This document shows positions 35,796 through 43,520 of a DNA stretch of 64,000 nt, piece by piece (within the stretch, counting starts at the first letter, position 1; the number at the start of each line of letters is the position of its first letter). Under the pieces are notes generated by a model. That model worked only from the letters and a program-made list of their open reading frames with translations. It made no database searches and was not told the origin of the DNA. The position numbers and the translations under genes are program-made. The stretch lies in NCBI RefSeq assembly GCF_003719305.1, contig NZ_RARC01000014.1, positions 1 through 64,000 on the forward strand. The letters run 5' to 3'. This DNA comes from Mycolicibacterium stellerae (GTDB lineage Bacteria > Actinomycetota > Actinomycetes > Mycobacteriales > Mycobacteriaceae).

Positions 35796-35812
35796 GTTCC
35801 GCATTACGAAAT
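35796..35812. promoter_or_regulatory. IclR-type box upstream of iclR
   Basis: GTTCCGCATTACGAAAT agrees with ATTCCGTAATACGGAAT at 13 of 17 positions and lies 46 bp before the iclR start and 92 bp before the divergent gntR gene. It would give autoregulation of iclR and a link to the first gntR. Weaker than the other two boxes. Confidence 0.5.
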
Positions 35813-35904
35813 TATCATGGACGGCGCGGCTACCCACGTTGCCACCTGGATTGCCCCCTGACGACCGTATGCTGGGTGGACGTCGCCGAGTGCGGGAGTA
35901 CTGC

Positions 35905-36588
35905 ATGACCAATCCGTCAGCCCGGACGCGCCTGGAGCGTCCGCCACCGCTGCGGCAGGCGGTATACGACGTTCTCGTCGAAATGATCGTCAGGCGTGAG
36001 TTGCAACCGGGTGCGCACCTGGTCGAGCACGAATTGGCGGTCCAGCTCGGGGTCAGCAGACAGCCTGTTCGGGAGGCGCTGCAGCGCATGCAGAGCGAGG
36101 GCTGGGTGGACCTTCGCCCCACTCTCGGCGCTTTCGTCCACATTCCGACCGATGCCGAGGCCGATCAGCTTCTCGCCGTGCGGACCCTGCTCGAGGCGGA
36201 GTCCGCCAGGCTGGCCGCCGGCGCCGCGACGCCGGAGCACGTCGAGCACCTCTGGGAGCTCCACCGCACCGGGGAGAAGGCGCTCGCCGACGACGATCAG
36301 GAAGGTCTTGTCGCCGCGAACGCGGCTCTGCACGCCGCTGTCGTCACGATGTCCGGCAACAACGTTCTGGCCGACCTCATCGGGTCGGTCGACCGCCGGG
36401 TCCGGTGGTACTACCTGCCCATCGCGCTGGCGCGAGGCAAGGACGCCTGGGACGAACACGCCGAGCTCATCCGAGCGATCGGCAGGCGAAGCTCCAAGCG
36501 GGCAGGCGAGTTGATGCGGCAGCACACCGAGCGCACCCGCGAGATCTACCACGAGGAAAGGCAGGAGACGGTCGAGGGGACTGCCTGA
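35905..36588 (+). CDS. GntR-family regulator (FadR/FCD type), paralogue 1
   Basis: 227 residues from ATG 35905 (GGGAG eight bases before). Winged helix: PPPLRQAVYDVLVEMIVRR, then VEHELAVQLGVSRQPVREALQRMQ. The helical FCD effector domain carries AVRTLLEAESARLAAG, NAALHAAVVTMSGN and HAELIRAIGRR, with His residues placed for metal/organic-acid binding. A second, closely similar gene lies at 41827. Half-site ACCGTATGC at 35864-35872 precedes it. These two proteins are the best candidates for the repeated GCATACNGTATGC boxes. Confidence 0.93.
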   Translation: MTNPSARTRLERPPPLRQAVYDVLVEMIVRRELQPGAHLVEHELAVQLGVSRQPVREALQRMQSEGWVDLRPTLGAFVHIPTDAEADQLLAVRTLLEAESARLAAGAATPEHVEHLWELHRTGEKALADDDQEGLVAANAALHAAVVTMSGNNVLADLIGSVDRRVRWYYLPIALARGKDAWDEHAELIRAIGRRSSKRAGELMRQHTERTREIYHEERQETVEGTA

Positions 36589-36636
36589 CAGGCACTTCCC
36601 CTCGACCGCCCGAATTCCCGCTTGCGACCGGCCTTT

Positions 36637-38022
36637 TCAGTCGGCCAGCGTCGCCGCCATCGGCATTCCGACTGAGGCTGTGCTTGGCTCGGCCGCCACG
36701 GCGCGACCCGGCTGCCGCAGGAAGAACGCGATCCCGGCCGAGACCAGGGCACTCACCGCGGCGATCCAATAGGCGCCGGTATAGCCCCAGGCGTCGATGA
36801 CGCTCGCACCGACGCCGATCCCCACGACCGACCCGAGCAGCTTGGAACTGTAGATCAGGCCGTAGTTGCTGGCGTTGTTGTTCTCGCCGAAGTAGTCCGG
36901 GGTCAGGGAGGCGAACATCGGGTAGAAGGCGCCGCCGCCGAATCCAACCAGGAAGGCGAAGAACAGGAACGCGATCTCGTTCTGCGCCTTGCCCGCGTAC
37001 AGCAGGCCGACCAGTGCCACCGCCGATACCAGCAGCACAGCGAGCAGGGTCTGCTTGCGCCCGAACCGGTCCGACAGGTAGCCGGTCAGCGTGCGGCCGG
37101 TGCCGTTGATGATCGACAACACACCGGCGGACGACGCCGCGATCAACGGGCCGAAGCCGAGATCCTTTGCGAACGGCACCATGTAGCTGATGCCGAACAG
37201 CGAGACGCCTGCGCTGATCCCCAGTGACAGCCACATCAGTGGCAGCATGCCGGTCCTGATCGCCTGCATCGGCGTGTACTGCCGGACCGCGGGCGGGTTC
37301 TTCCGGAGGCTCTCTGCGCCCTTCTTGCTGGTCGCCCATTGCGCTGGGTCAACGTCGGACGGCCACCAGTTCTTCGGCGGGTCCCGGAACATCAGTCCGC
37401 ACACAGCGACGACCACCAGCATGTACACGCCGACAAGGTCGAGAACCCACACGTAGGTGTTCGGATGCAGGGCGTAGCTGAAGATGAAGATGAATGGCAC
37501 AGCGCCGTAGGCGAATCCGCCGTTGACGAACCCGGTCTTGCCACCTCGCCGTTCCGGGTACCACTTCCCGACGAGGTTGATGCACGTCGCGTAGACAAGA
37601 CCTGCGCCGATGCCGCCGCACACCGAGAACCCCAGGTAGGCAATGACCAAGCTGTCGCTGTTGGCGATGCTGACGAAGCCGATCGCCGACAGGACAGCGC
37701 CTGCCAACATGGCCGCCCTGGCCGAGACGATGTCCTTCTCGCGAAGCTTTCCAGCGGGGAATGCGACACCTGCCTGGAAGAAGGCCCAGATGGACAGCAG
37801 CCAGAACGTCTCCGACATGGACCAGCCGTGCGCATCCCGTAGAGCTTCCTCTGCGGCGCCATAGCCGTACTCGTAGACACTGATCGCCATCATGGCTACC
37901 CACGGCAGCCAGACCATCCAGGCGCGGGACTTACCGAGGAGTTCACGGTCGGTCTCCCCGACGCGGTAGACGCGGTTGTTCGCGTCCGTGATCTCCCGAT
38001 AACTTGCTTTCGTTTCCAACAT
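36637..38022 (-). CDS. OFA-family MFS transporter, copy 1 (oxalate/formate antiporter-like)
   Basis: 461 residues, 12 predicted helices. A soluble N-terminal tail YREITDANNRVYRVGETDRELLGKSRAWMVWLPW is followed by membrane segments; loop 2-3 and 8-9 signatures are ERRGGKTGFVNGGFAYG and GYLSDRFGRKQTLLAV. The family exchanges oxalate for formate (OxlT) or moves related acids. It converges with gntR1 and points away from the CoA-transferase. No box of either regulon was found directly upstream. Confidence 0.9.
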   Translation of the reverse strand: MLETKASYREITDANNRVYRVGETDRELLGKSRAWMVWLPWVAMMAISVYEYGYGAAEEALRDAHGWSMSETFWLLSIWAFFQAGVAFPAGKLREKDIVSARAAMLAGAVLSAIGFVSIANSDSLVIAYLGFSVCGGIGAGLVYATCINLVGKWYPERRGGKTGFVNGGFAYGAVPFIFIFSYALHPNTYVWVLDLVGVYMLVVVAVCGLMFRDPPKNWWPSDVDPAQWATSKKGAESLRKNPPAVRQYTPMQAIRTGMLPLMWLSLGISAGVSLFGISYMVPFAKDLGFGPLIAASSAGVLSIINGTGRTLTGYLSDRFGRKQTLLAVLLVSAVALVGLLYAGKAQNEIAFLFFAFLVGFGGGAFYPMFASLTPDYFGENNNASNYGLIYSSKLLGSVVGIGVGASVIDAWGYTGAYWIAAVSALVSAGIAFFLRQPGRAVAAEPSTASVGMPMAATLAD

Positions 38023-38309
38023 CGTAGATTCTCTTTCTAGCGAGGGTTACAGACTCGCGCTTCTACCGCCCGTCGCGTCAGGTTTCGCGACAGACACAGG
38101 AAGCGCCTGCGCTGCACGGGAATACGGCCCCCGGGCAACGATCGGATGACACACGTCCGAGGCTCGGCGTGCGTCCCGTTTGTTCTGGGTCTCAGCCGTG
38201 GGCGACTACTAACGCCTCGTGGCGAGCGACCTTTCCAGCACCACCTGTGCTGCCGCGCGGATTCAACGCATAGTGATATCGCCCTTTCGCCGTAGGACCA
38301 CTGACATGC

Positions 38310-39551
38310 TCAGATCGCTCCGGCAGTCCTGAACAACTCCAGTTGCTCAGGCGAGTAGCCAAGCTCGGTGCAGATCTCGTCGGTGTGCTCGCCGAGCAAC
38401 GGCGACCGGACGATATCGACCGGTGAGTCCGACAGCCGCAGCGGAGAGCCGACGGTTTTGAACGGGCCCCGCTCGGGATGGTCGACGGTGACGATGGCGC
38501 CGAGATCGGCGAGCGTTTCGTCCTCGATCAGTTCCCTGGTGCTCAGCACCGGACCACACGGGACGTTGAGGGCATTCAACGCCTCCAACGCCTCCCACTT
38601 GGTGTGCTTCTCCGACCAGTCCTCGATCAGTGCAAAGACCTTGTCCAACTTGGGCAGTCGGTCCTCGGGCTGGGCCCAGTCAGGATCATCGGCGAGCTCT
38701 GGTTTGCCGATCAGCTCCGCCAGCGGCGCCCAGATCTGGGGCTGGACGATCACATAGATGTAGTCGTTGGGCCCGCCGCCTTTGGTTCGGACGGCCCAAC
38801 CCGGTTGGCCGCCGCCGGATGCATTGCCCGATCGCGGGACCTCGTCGCTGAAGTGTTCGTTCGGGTATTCCACCAGCGGGCCTGCCGTTAGCCGTTGCTG
38901 GTCGCGCAGTTTCACCCGGCAGAGGTTGAGGACCGCGTCCTGCATCGCGACCTCGACACGCTGGCCACGACCGGTGTTCGTGCGCTGGTAGAGCGCGGCC
39001 AGGATTCCGGTGACCAAGTGGATGCCGGTTCCCGAATCGCCGATCTGCGCACCGGTTGCCGTTGGCGGCCCGTGCTCGAAACCGGTGGTGGCCATGGAGC
39101 CGCCCATCGCCTGGGCGATGACTTCATAGGCCTTGAAGTTGAAGTACTTGCCGGGTCCGAACCCCTTGATGGACGCATAGATCAGCCGCGGGTTGATCTC
39201 ACGCAGCCGCTCCCAGGTGAACCCGAACCGATCGACGACCCCCGGCCCGAAGTTCTCGACGAGGACGTCGACGCGCGACACCAGGTCGACGAAGATCTGC
39301 TGTCCCTCATCGCTCTTCATGTTGAGGGTGATGCTGCGCTTATTGCAGTTGAGCATCGTGAAGTACAGGCTGTCGGCGCCGGGGACGTCGCGGAGCTGCC
39401 TGCGGGTGACGTCGCCGCCTGCGGGCGACTCGAGCTTGACGACGTCGGCGCCGAGCCACGCGAGCAATTGCGTCGCAGAAGGTCCCGACTGCACATGCGT
39501 CATGTCGAGGATCCGGACGCCGTCCAATGCCTTCCCGGCTGCATCACCCAT
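38310..39551 (-). CDS. frc: Formyl-CoA:oxalate CoA-transferase, copy 2 (CaiB/BaiF class III)
   Basis: 413 residues from ATG 39551 (GAAGGGAG nine bases before; a GTG at 39569 is less likely). Class III markers: ILDMTHVQSGPSATQLLAWLGADVVKLE, FTMLNCNKRSITLN, NFGPGVVDRFG and the catalytic Asp in GAQIGDSGTGIH. It is a paralogue of the frc gene at 50494 (same layout and motifs), and both carry the long C-terminal SPLLGEHTDEI end. The enzyme moves CoA from formyl-CoA or a similar donor to oxalate. The GntR box at 39610 lies 58 bp upstream. Confidence 0.88.
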   Translation of the reverse strand: MGDAAGKALDGVRILDMTHVQSGPSATQLLAWLGADVVKLESPAGGDVTRRQLRDVPGADSLYFTMLNCNKRSITLNMKSDEGQQIFVDLVSRVDVLVENFGPGVVDRFGFTWERLREINPRLIYASIKGFGPGKYFNFKAYEVIAQAMGGSMATTGFEHGPPTATGAQIGDSGTGIHLVTGILAALYQRTNTGRGQRVEVAMQDAVLNLCRVKLRDQQRLTAGPLVEYPNEHFSDEVPRSGNASGGGQPGWAVRTKGGGPNDYIYVIVQPQIWAPLAELIGKPELADDPDWAQPEDRLPKLDKVFALIEDWSEKHTKWEALEALNALNVPCGPVLSTRELIEDETLADLGAIVTVDHPERGPFKTVGSPLRLSDSPVDIVRSPLLGEHTDEICTELGYSPEQLELFRTAGAI

Positions 39552-39609
39552 GACAACAACTCCCTTCACTCGCTTCGGTGCGTGCTCGTGCGATCTCCAT
39601 CACAAGATT

Positions 39610-39622
39610 GCATACGGTATGA
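39610..39622. promoter_or_regulatory. GntR-type box upstream of frc copy 2
   Basis: GCATACGGTATGA inside ATTGCATACGGTATGAG matches the consensus at 12 of 13 positions. It lies 58 bp before the frc start codon on the minus strand. Confidence 0.7.
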
Positions 39623-39936
39623 GGTAGACAACAGTGTGGCGCACGTTACACCTCGTTGTCCAGCAATCCGAAGAGTTTCTGACGGGCGGCTATCGCGTGG
39701 GCCGCAGCCCGTGATTCCGAGGCCGGGTTGGCGCGCCGAGGCCTGGTTTGCACACAGCGAACTGCCAGCTAGAGCCAGCTGTGGATGCGGCGTGACCGCG
39801 AGGCCAACTCTGTTCTGCTACAAGGATTGTCGCCATCGGAGTGATCGATTCTAGCCCGCCTGTGCGGCAACGGCACTGGTCGTCGTTCGCGTACATCCCA
39901 GGAGATTTCCAGCGAATTGATCTTGCGCGTCCGAGG

Positions 39937-39960
39937 ATTGTATGTAGTATACCGCGGTAT
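39937..39960. promoter_or_regulatory. Degenerate GntR-type box joined to an ATACCGCGGTAT palindrome
   Basis: ATTGTATGTAGTATACC resembles the box at 54633 in its left arm but agrees with the core consensus at only 9 of 13 positions. It overlaps a perfect 12-bp palindrome, ATACCGCGGTAT. It lies about 210 bp before the second OFA transporter and may be a second regulator's site. Confidence 0.4.
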
Positions 39961-40103
39961 GTGATCCCGGTTACTTTGCATAAGTCGAGTGACTGGATTC
40001 ACAGAGATAGCTGTATGCAATATCCCATCGGCCGTGCGGACGGCGAGGGGCTGAGACGTCAGCCTCGGCAACAAGCTCAGCCTCAACGCAAAGGGGTCAT
40101 CTC

Positions 40104-40172
40104 ATGAATTCCCCCACCAACCAAAGAAAACCGTCGCAGGATCACATGGCACCAGGAGGTTTCACAGCATGA
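40104..40172 (+). CDS. 22-aa leader peptide overlapping the second OFA transporter gene
   Basis: ATG 40104 follows AAAGGGG; the frame runs MNSPTNQRKPSQDHM...GFTA and its TGA (40170-40172) overlaps the transporter ATG (40169). The first codons repeat those of the transporter itself (ATGAATTCCCCC against ATGAATTCGCCA), as if the initiation region had been duplicated. It may raise transporter translation by coupling or be a relic; expression is unproved. Confidence 0.4.
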   Translation: MNSPTNQRKPSQDHMAPGGFTA

Positions 40173-41557
40173 ATTCGCCAGCGCAGCCGAAATACCGAGA
40201 GGTAGTCGACGACAACGGCAGGGTGTATCGGATCGGCGAGACCGACCGCGACATCCTGGGACGGTCACGGGCATCAATGGTGTGGCTCCCATGGATCGCG
40301 ATGATGGCCATCAGCTCGTCCGAATACGCGTTCACCTCCGCCGAGGAGACGCTGTCAGATGCACACGGCTGGCACGGCGCCCACATCTTCTGGCTGCTCG
40401 GCGTATGGGTGCTCTTCCAGGCCGCGGTCGCGTTCCCCGCCGGTCGACTGCGGGAGAGCGGCAGGGTGTCGGCACGGTCGGCGATGATGATCGGTGCCGC
40501 CGGGTCGCTCCTCGGTTACCTCTCGCTGGCGTACGCCCCGCACGTCCTCCTCGCGTACCTGGGCTTCGGGTTCTTCGGCGGAGGCGCAGCCGGTTTCGTA
40601 TACGCGACCTGCGTCAACATGGTGGGTAAGTGGTATCCCGAGCGCAAGGGCGGCAAGACCGGATTCGTCAACGGTGGCTTCGCCTACGGTTCGGTGCCCT
40701 TCATCTTCCTGTTCACCAGCTACATGGATCTGGAGAACTACCAGGGCATCCTGTTCGCGGTCGGCGTCTTCCTGGCCGCACTGGTCGCGGTGACCGGCTT
40801 CTTCTTCAAGGATCCGCCGAAGAACTGGTGGCCCCCGCACGTCGACCCGCTGAAGGTATCGGAAGACCCGCGGGTTCGCCGCGCCCTGCTCAAGAACCCG
40901 CCTGCGGTCAAGCAGTTCACCCCGATGGAAGCGGTCAAGACCGGGATCCTGCCGCTGATGTGGTTCCTGCTGCTGTGCACCGCCGGCATCAACATCTTCG
41001 GCATCGCCATGCAGGTGCCCTTCGGCAAGGAGATGGGCTTCGCCGGTGGGATCGTGGCACTCGCGATGAGCCTCAAGGCGATCATCAACGGCACCGGGCG
41101 AGGGGTGATCGGCTGGATCTCCGATCTGTACGGGCGTCGGAACACGCTCATCATCGTGTGCGCGGTGCTCGGCCTTGCCCAGTACGCGGTCTACTTCTCC
41201 GGCTCCATCGGCAGCATGCCGCTGTTCCTACTGGCATCGATGATCTCCGGCTTCGGTGGCGGCGCGATCTTCCCACTGTTCGCGGCGATGACCGCCGACT
41301 ATTTCGGTGAGAACAACAACGCCACCAACTACGGCCTGGTCTACAGCTCGAAGTTGATTTCCGGGCTCGTCGGTGCGGGAATGGGTGCGGTCGTGGTCGA
41401 CACGTGGGGTTACGGCACCGCGTTCGTGATCGCCGGTTCGGTCGGCATCGGCTGCGCCTTCCTCTCGTTCTTCCTCCGTCAGCCCAAACTGCCTACGCAG
41501 ACGGAGCCGGCACCGGTCGTGGCGCCGATAAAGGAAAGGGCACTGGTAGTCGACTAG
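40169..41557 (+). CDS. OFA-family MFS transporter, copy 2 (oxalate/formate antiporter-like)
   Basis: 462 residues from ATG 40169 (AGGAGG ten bases before). The N-terminal tail YREVVDDNGRVYRIGETDRDILGRSRASMVWLPW is almost that of copy 1, as are ERKGGKTGFVNGGFAYG, DPPKNWWPPHVDP and DYFGENNNATNYGLVYSSKL. It is a 12-helix carrier expected to take up oxalate and perhaps export formate. Long divergent upstream region with several box-like elements; strong hairpin terminator downstream at 41578. Confidence 0.92.
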   Translation: MNSPAQPKYREVVDDNGRVYRIGETDRDILGRSRASMVWLPWIAMMAISSSEYAFTSAEETLSDAHGWHGAHIFWLLGVWVLFQAAVAFPAGRLRESGRVSARSAMMIGAAGSLLGYLSLAYAPHVLLAYLGFGFFGGGAAGFVYATCVNMVGKWYPERKGGKTGFVNGGFAYGSVPFIFLFTSYMDLENYQGILFAVGVFLAALVAVTGFFFKDPPKNWWPPHVDPLKVSEDPRVRRALLKNPPAVKQFTPMEAVKTGILPLMWFLLLCTAGINIFGIAMQVPFGKEMGFAGGIVALAMSLKAIINGTGRGVIGWISDLYGRRNTLIIVCAVLGLAQYAVYFSGSIGSMPLFLLASMISGFGGGAIFPLFAAMTADYFGENNNATNYGLVYSSKLISGLVGAGMGAVVVDTWGYGTAFVIAGSVGIGCAFLSFFLRQPKLPTQTEPAPVVAPIKERALVVD

Positions 41558-41577
41558 CGACGGCTGCTTGTTGTCCG

Positions 41578-41628
41578 CACCCCGGGTGTGGTGGTCCTGT
41601 TCAGGGCTTCCACGCCCGGGGTGTTTCG
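41578..41628 (+). terminator. Hairpin terminator after the second OFA gene
   Basis: CACCCCGGGTGTGG at 41578-41591 pairs with CCACGCCCGGGGTG at 41610-41623 (14-bp stem with one U-G pair, about 18-base loop) followed by TTTCGTT. It lies 20 bases after the stop codon at 41557 and has the form of an intrinsic terminator. Confidence 0.7.
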
Positions 41629-41746
41629 TTGCGCGGCGCGTCCGATTCAACCGTCCGATTCAACCGCGAGCAGCTATCGAACCGGATAATCGGGGTACTC
41701 AAGGTGAACGCACGCCGTGGTCGACACCTGCCTCGGCGTGCAGGCT

Positions 41747-41775
41747 ATTGCATACGAAAAGCTGTATGTTTGTAT
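41747..41775. promoter_or_regulatory. Split GntR-type half-sites upstream of gntR2
   Basis: A perfect left half ATTGCATAC (41747-41755) is followed after eight bases, instead of one, by GTATG (41764-41768) and then TGTAT. It lies about 52-80 bp before gntR2. It could be an autoregulatory site with altered spacing or two independent half-sites. Confidence 0.4.
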
Positions 41776-41826
41776 CCGCCCGCTAGCAACGTGGTTTCCG
41801 CTAGCACTTGGTTAAGGAGCGCAGCG

Positions 41827-42561
41827 ATGTCACTTCCCGCCCAGGGTTCGCGTAGTCGAGCCCCGGCTTCGAGGAACAGCGTGCTGGCAGACTCCGCAGC
41901 GCGCCGCGTGCAGCGCCCCGCCCCCCTGCGTCAGGCCGTTTACGAAGCGATCGTCGAACTGATCGTGCACGGAACTCTGAAACGGGGCCAGCACCTGGTC
42001 GAGAACGAGCTGGCGGAATACCTCGGCGTCAGCAGGCAGCCGGTGCGAGAAGCCCTGCAGCGCTTGCAGACCGATGGCTGGATCGAACTACGGCCTGCAC
42101 AAGGCGCCTTCGTGCACGTCCCTTCCGAGGAAGAGGTAGACCAGCTCCTCAGCGTGCGAACGGTCCTAGAGGCATACTCTGCCCGGCTCGCCGCCGAGCG
42201 CGCCACCCCCGAGGACGTCAATCGGCTGTGGGAGCTGCAGCAGGACGGCTTGAATGCGTTGACGGCCAACGACCCGGAGGGACTGGTGGCGGCCAACGCG
42301 GCACTGCATGCCGCGATCACTGCCCTCGCGGGCAACGCCGTGCTCGCCGAACACATCGCACTCGTCGAACGAAAGTGGCGCTGGTATTACCTCCCGATCG
42401 CGCAGCCACGCGGCCAGGGCGCGTGGACCGAACACGCCGCGCTGATCAAGGCCATCGCGGCAGGCGACGCCGATCAGGCGACCGACATCATGACTCGGCA
42501 CACGGAATTGACTCGCGAGTCCTACCACGAACAGCGGGTTGCCAAGTCCGACAACGAGTAG
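41827..42561 (+). CDS. GntR-family regulator (FadR/FCD type), paralogue 2
   Basis: 244 residues from ATG 41827 (AAGGAG eight bases before). Winged helix RPAPLRQAVYEAIVELIV, ENELAEYLGVSRQPVREALQRLQ; FCD domain SVRTVLEAYSARLAAERATPED, NAALHAAITALAGN and HAALIKAIAAGDADQA. It closely follows paralogue 1 at 35905 along its length, with a longer N-terminal tail. It lies between two OFA transporter genes and precedes the convergent fdhD by six bases. Confidence 0.93.
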   Translation: MSLPAQGSRSRAPASRNSVLADSAARRVQRPAPLRQAVYEAIVELIVHGTLKRGQHLVENELAEYLGVSRQPVREALQRLQTDGWIELRPAQGAFVHVPSEEEVDQLLSVRTVLEAYSARLAAERATPEDVNRLWELQQDGLNALTANDPEGLVAANAALHAAITALAGNAVLAEHIALVERKWRWYYLPIAQPRGQGAWTEHAALIKAIAAGDADQATDIMTRHTELTRESYHEQRVAKSDNE

Positions 42562-42567
42562 CGGTCG

Positions 42568-43434
42568 TCAGATCGCCTGCCGCCGATCGGTATCGGCACT
42601 TTCGTCGCGATCGGCGCAGATGCGCTCGACGCCGGAATAGATGTTCATCGACGATCCGCGCAGGAAACCGATCAGCGTCAGTCCCATCTCCCTGGCGAGA
42701 TCGACGGCAAGCGAAGACGGCGCGGACACCGCGGCCAGCGCGGGCAGGCCGGCCATCACCGCCTTCTGCACCAGTTCAAAGGAAGCCCGGCCACTCACCA
42801 TCAGGGTCGTGCCGCTCAGCGGCAGGTGGCCTGCGTCGAGCGCCCACCCGATGACTTTGTCGACGGCGTTGTGTCTGCCGACGTCCTCCCGCACGCATAG
42901 CAGCTGCCCGTCGGCGTCGAACAACGCGGCCGCGTGCAGTCCGCCCGTGCGGTCGAAGACCCGCTGAGCCGCTCTGAGCTTCTCCGGCAGCGTGGCGATC
43001 GTCGCGACGTTGAGCCGCAGCGGATCACGATCGACGTGCCACTTGCTGATGGTGCGGACCGCCTCGAGGCTTGCCTTGCCGCACAGGCCGCACGACGACG
43101 TTGTATAGAAGTTGCGTTCGAGCGACGGGTCGGGGGCAACCACGCCGTCATCGAGGAGCACGTCGAGCACGTTGTAGGTATTGACGCCATCGGCGGTCGC
43201 TCCCGCGCAATAGCGGATCGCGGCGATGTCCGAGTCGGCAGACACCACGCCCTCGCTCACGAGAAAGCCTCGGGCCAAATCGAAGTCGTCGCCCGGGGTC
43301 CGCATGGTCACGGTGAGCGGACGGCCGGCCACCCTGATCTCCAGAGGTTCTTCCGCGGCCACGGTGTCCGAACGGGAAGCTGCCACCCCGTCGGCCATGC
43401 GCACGACTCGGTATCTACTGGTTACGCGTCCCAC
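42568..43434 (-). CDS. fdhD: FdhD, sulfur carrier for formate dehydrogenase maturation
   Basis: 288 residues from GTG 43434 (GGGAG six bases before; an ATG at 43509 would run through the operator and is unlikely). FdhD markers: RVTSRYRVVRMADG, EEPLEIRVAG, RTPGDDFDLARGFLVSEGV, the Cys pair in TSSCGLCGKAS and REDVGRHNAVDKVIGWA. It passes sulfur from the cysteine desulfurase to the molybdenum cofactor of formate dehydrogenase, so it serves FdsA encoded 3 kb away. It diverges from the third OFA gene. Confidence 0.95.
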   Translation of the reverse strand: MGRVTSRYRVVRMADGVAASRSDTVAAEEPLEIRVAGRPLTVTMRTPGDDFDLARGFLVSEGVVSADSDIAAIRYCAGATADGVNTYNVLDVLLDDGVVAPDPSLERNFYTTSSCGLCGKASLEAVRTISKWHVDRDPLRLNVATIATLPEKLRAAQRVFDRTGGLHAAALFDADGQLLCVREDVGRHNAVDKVIGWALDAGHLPLSGTTLMVSGRASFELVQKAVMAGLPALAAVSAPSSLAVDLAREMGLTLIGFLRGSSMNIYSGVERICADRDESADTDRRQAI

Positions 43435-43494
43435 TCCGGCTCCCGAGGTCGCTTCTGTAGATGGACAGGTGATCCAGGTCACGCTAGACTCTTG

Positions 43495-43507
43495 GCATAC
43501 TGTATGC
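43495..43507. promoter_or_regulatory. GntR-type box, perfect GCATACTGTATGC, before the third OFA gene
   Basis: The 13-bp core is a perfect palindrome around a central T, in the wider TTGGCATACTGTATGCAAT. It ends 13 bases before the ATG of the transporter and directly before its AGGAG ribosome binding site, so the transcript leader must be very short. It may also affect fdhD on the other strand. Confidence 0.75.
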
Positions 43508-43520
43508 AATAGGAGTCTAC

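Larger units (their letters stand above)
39552..40103. other. 552-bp divergent regulatory region between frc copy 2 and the second OFA transporter
   Basis: No supported protein gene lies here apart from the leader that starts at 40104. The region holds the box at 39610, a degenerate one at 39940 merging into the perfect 12-bp palindrome ATACCGCGGTAT (39949-39960), and a lone right half-site CTGTATGCAATA at 40011-40022. A hairpin GGCTGA-GACG-TCAGCC lies at 40049-40064. Divergent promoters for frc and the transporter are expected here. Confidence 0.6.

Noticed and set aside
38023..38309. GntR- or IclR-type operator before the first OFA gene
   Set aside because: Searched by eye; only weak resemblances such as GCATAGTGATAT were found, below the level accepted for other sites.
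40045..40066. Hairpin before the second OFA gene as a known riboswitch
   Set aside because: Only one short stem is clear; it does not fit an aptamer class I can recognise, so it is listed only as part of the intergenic region.
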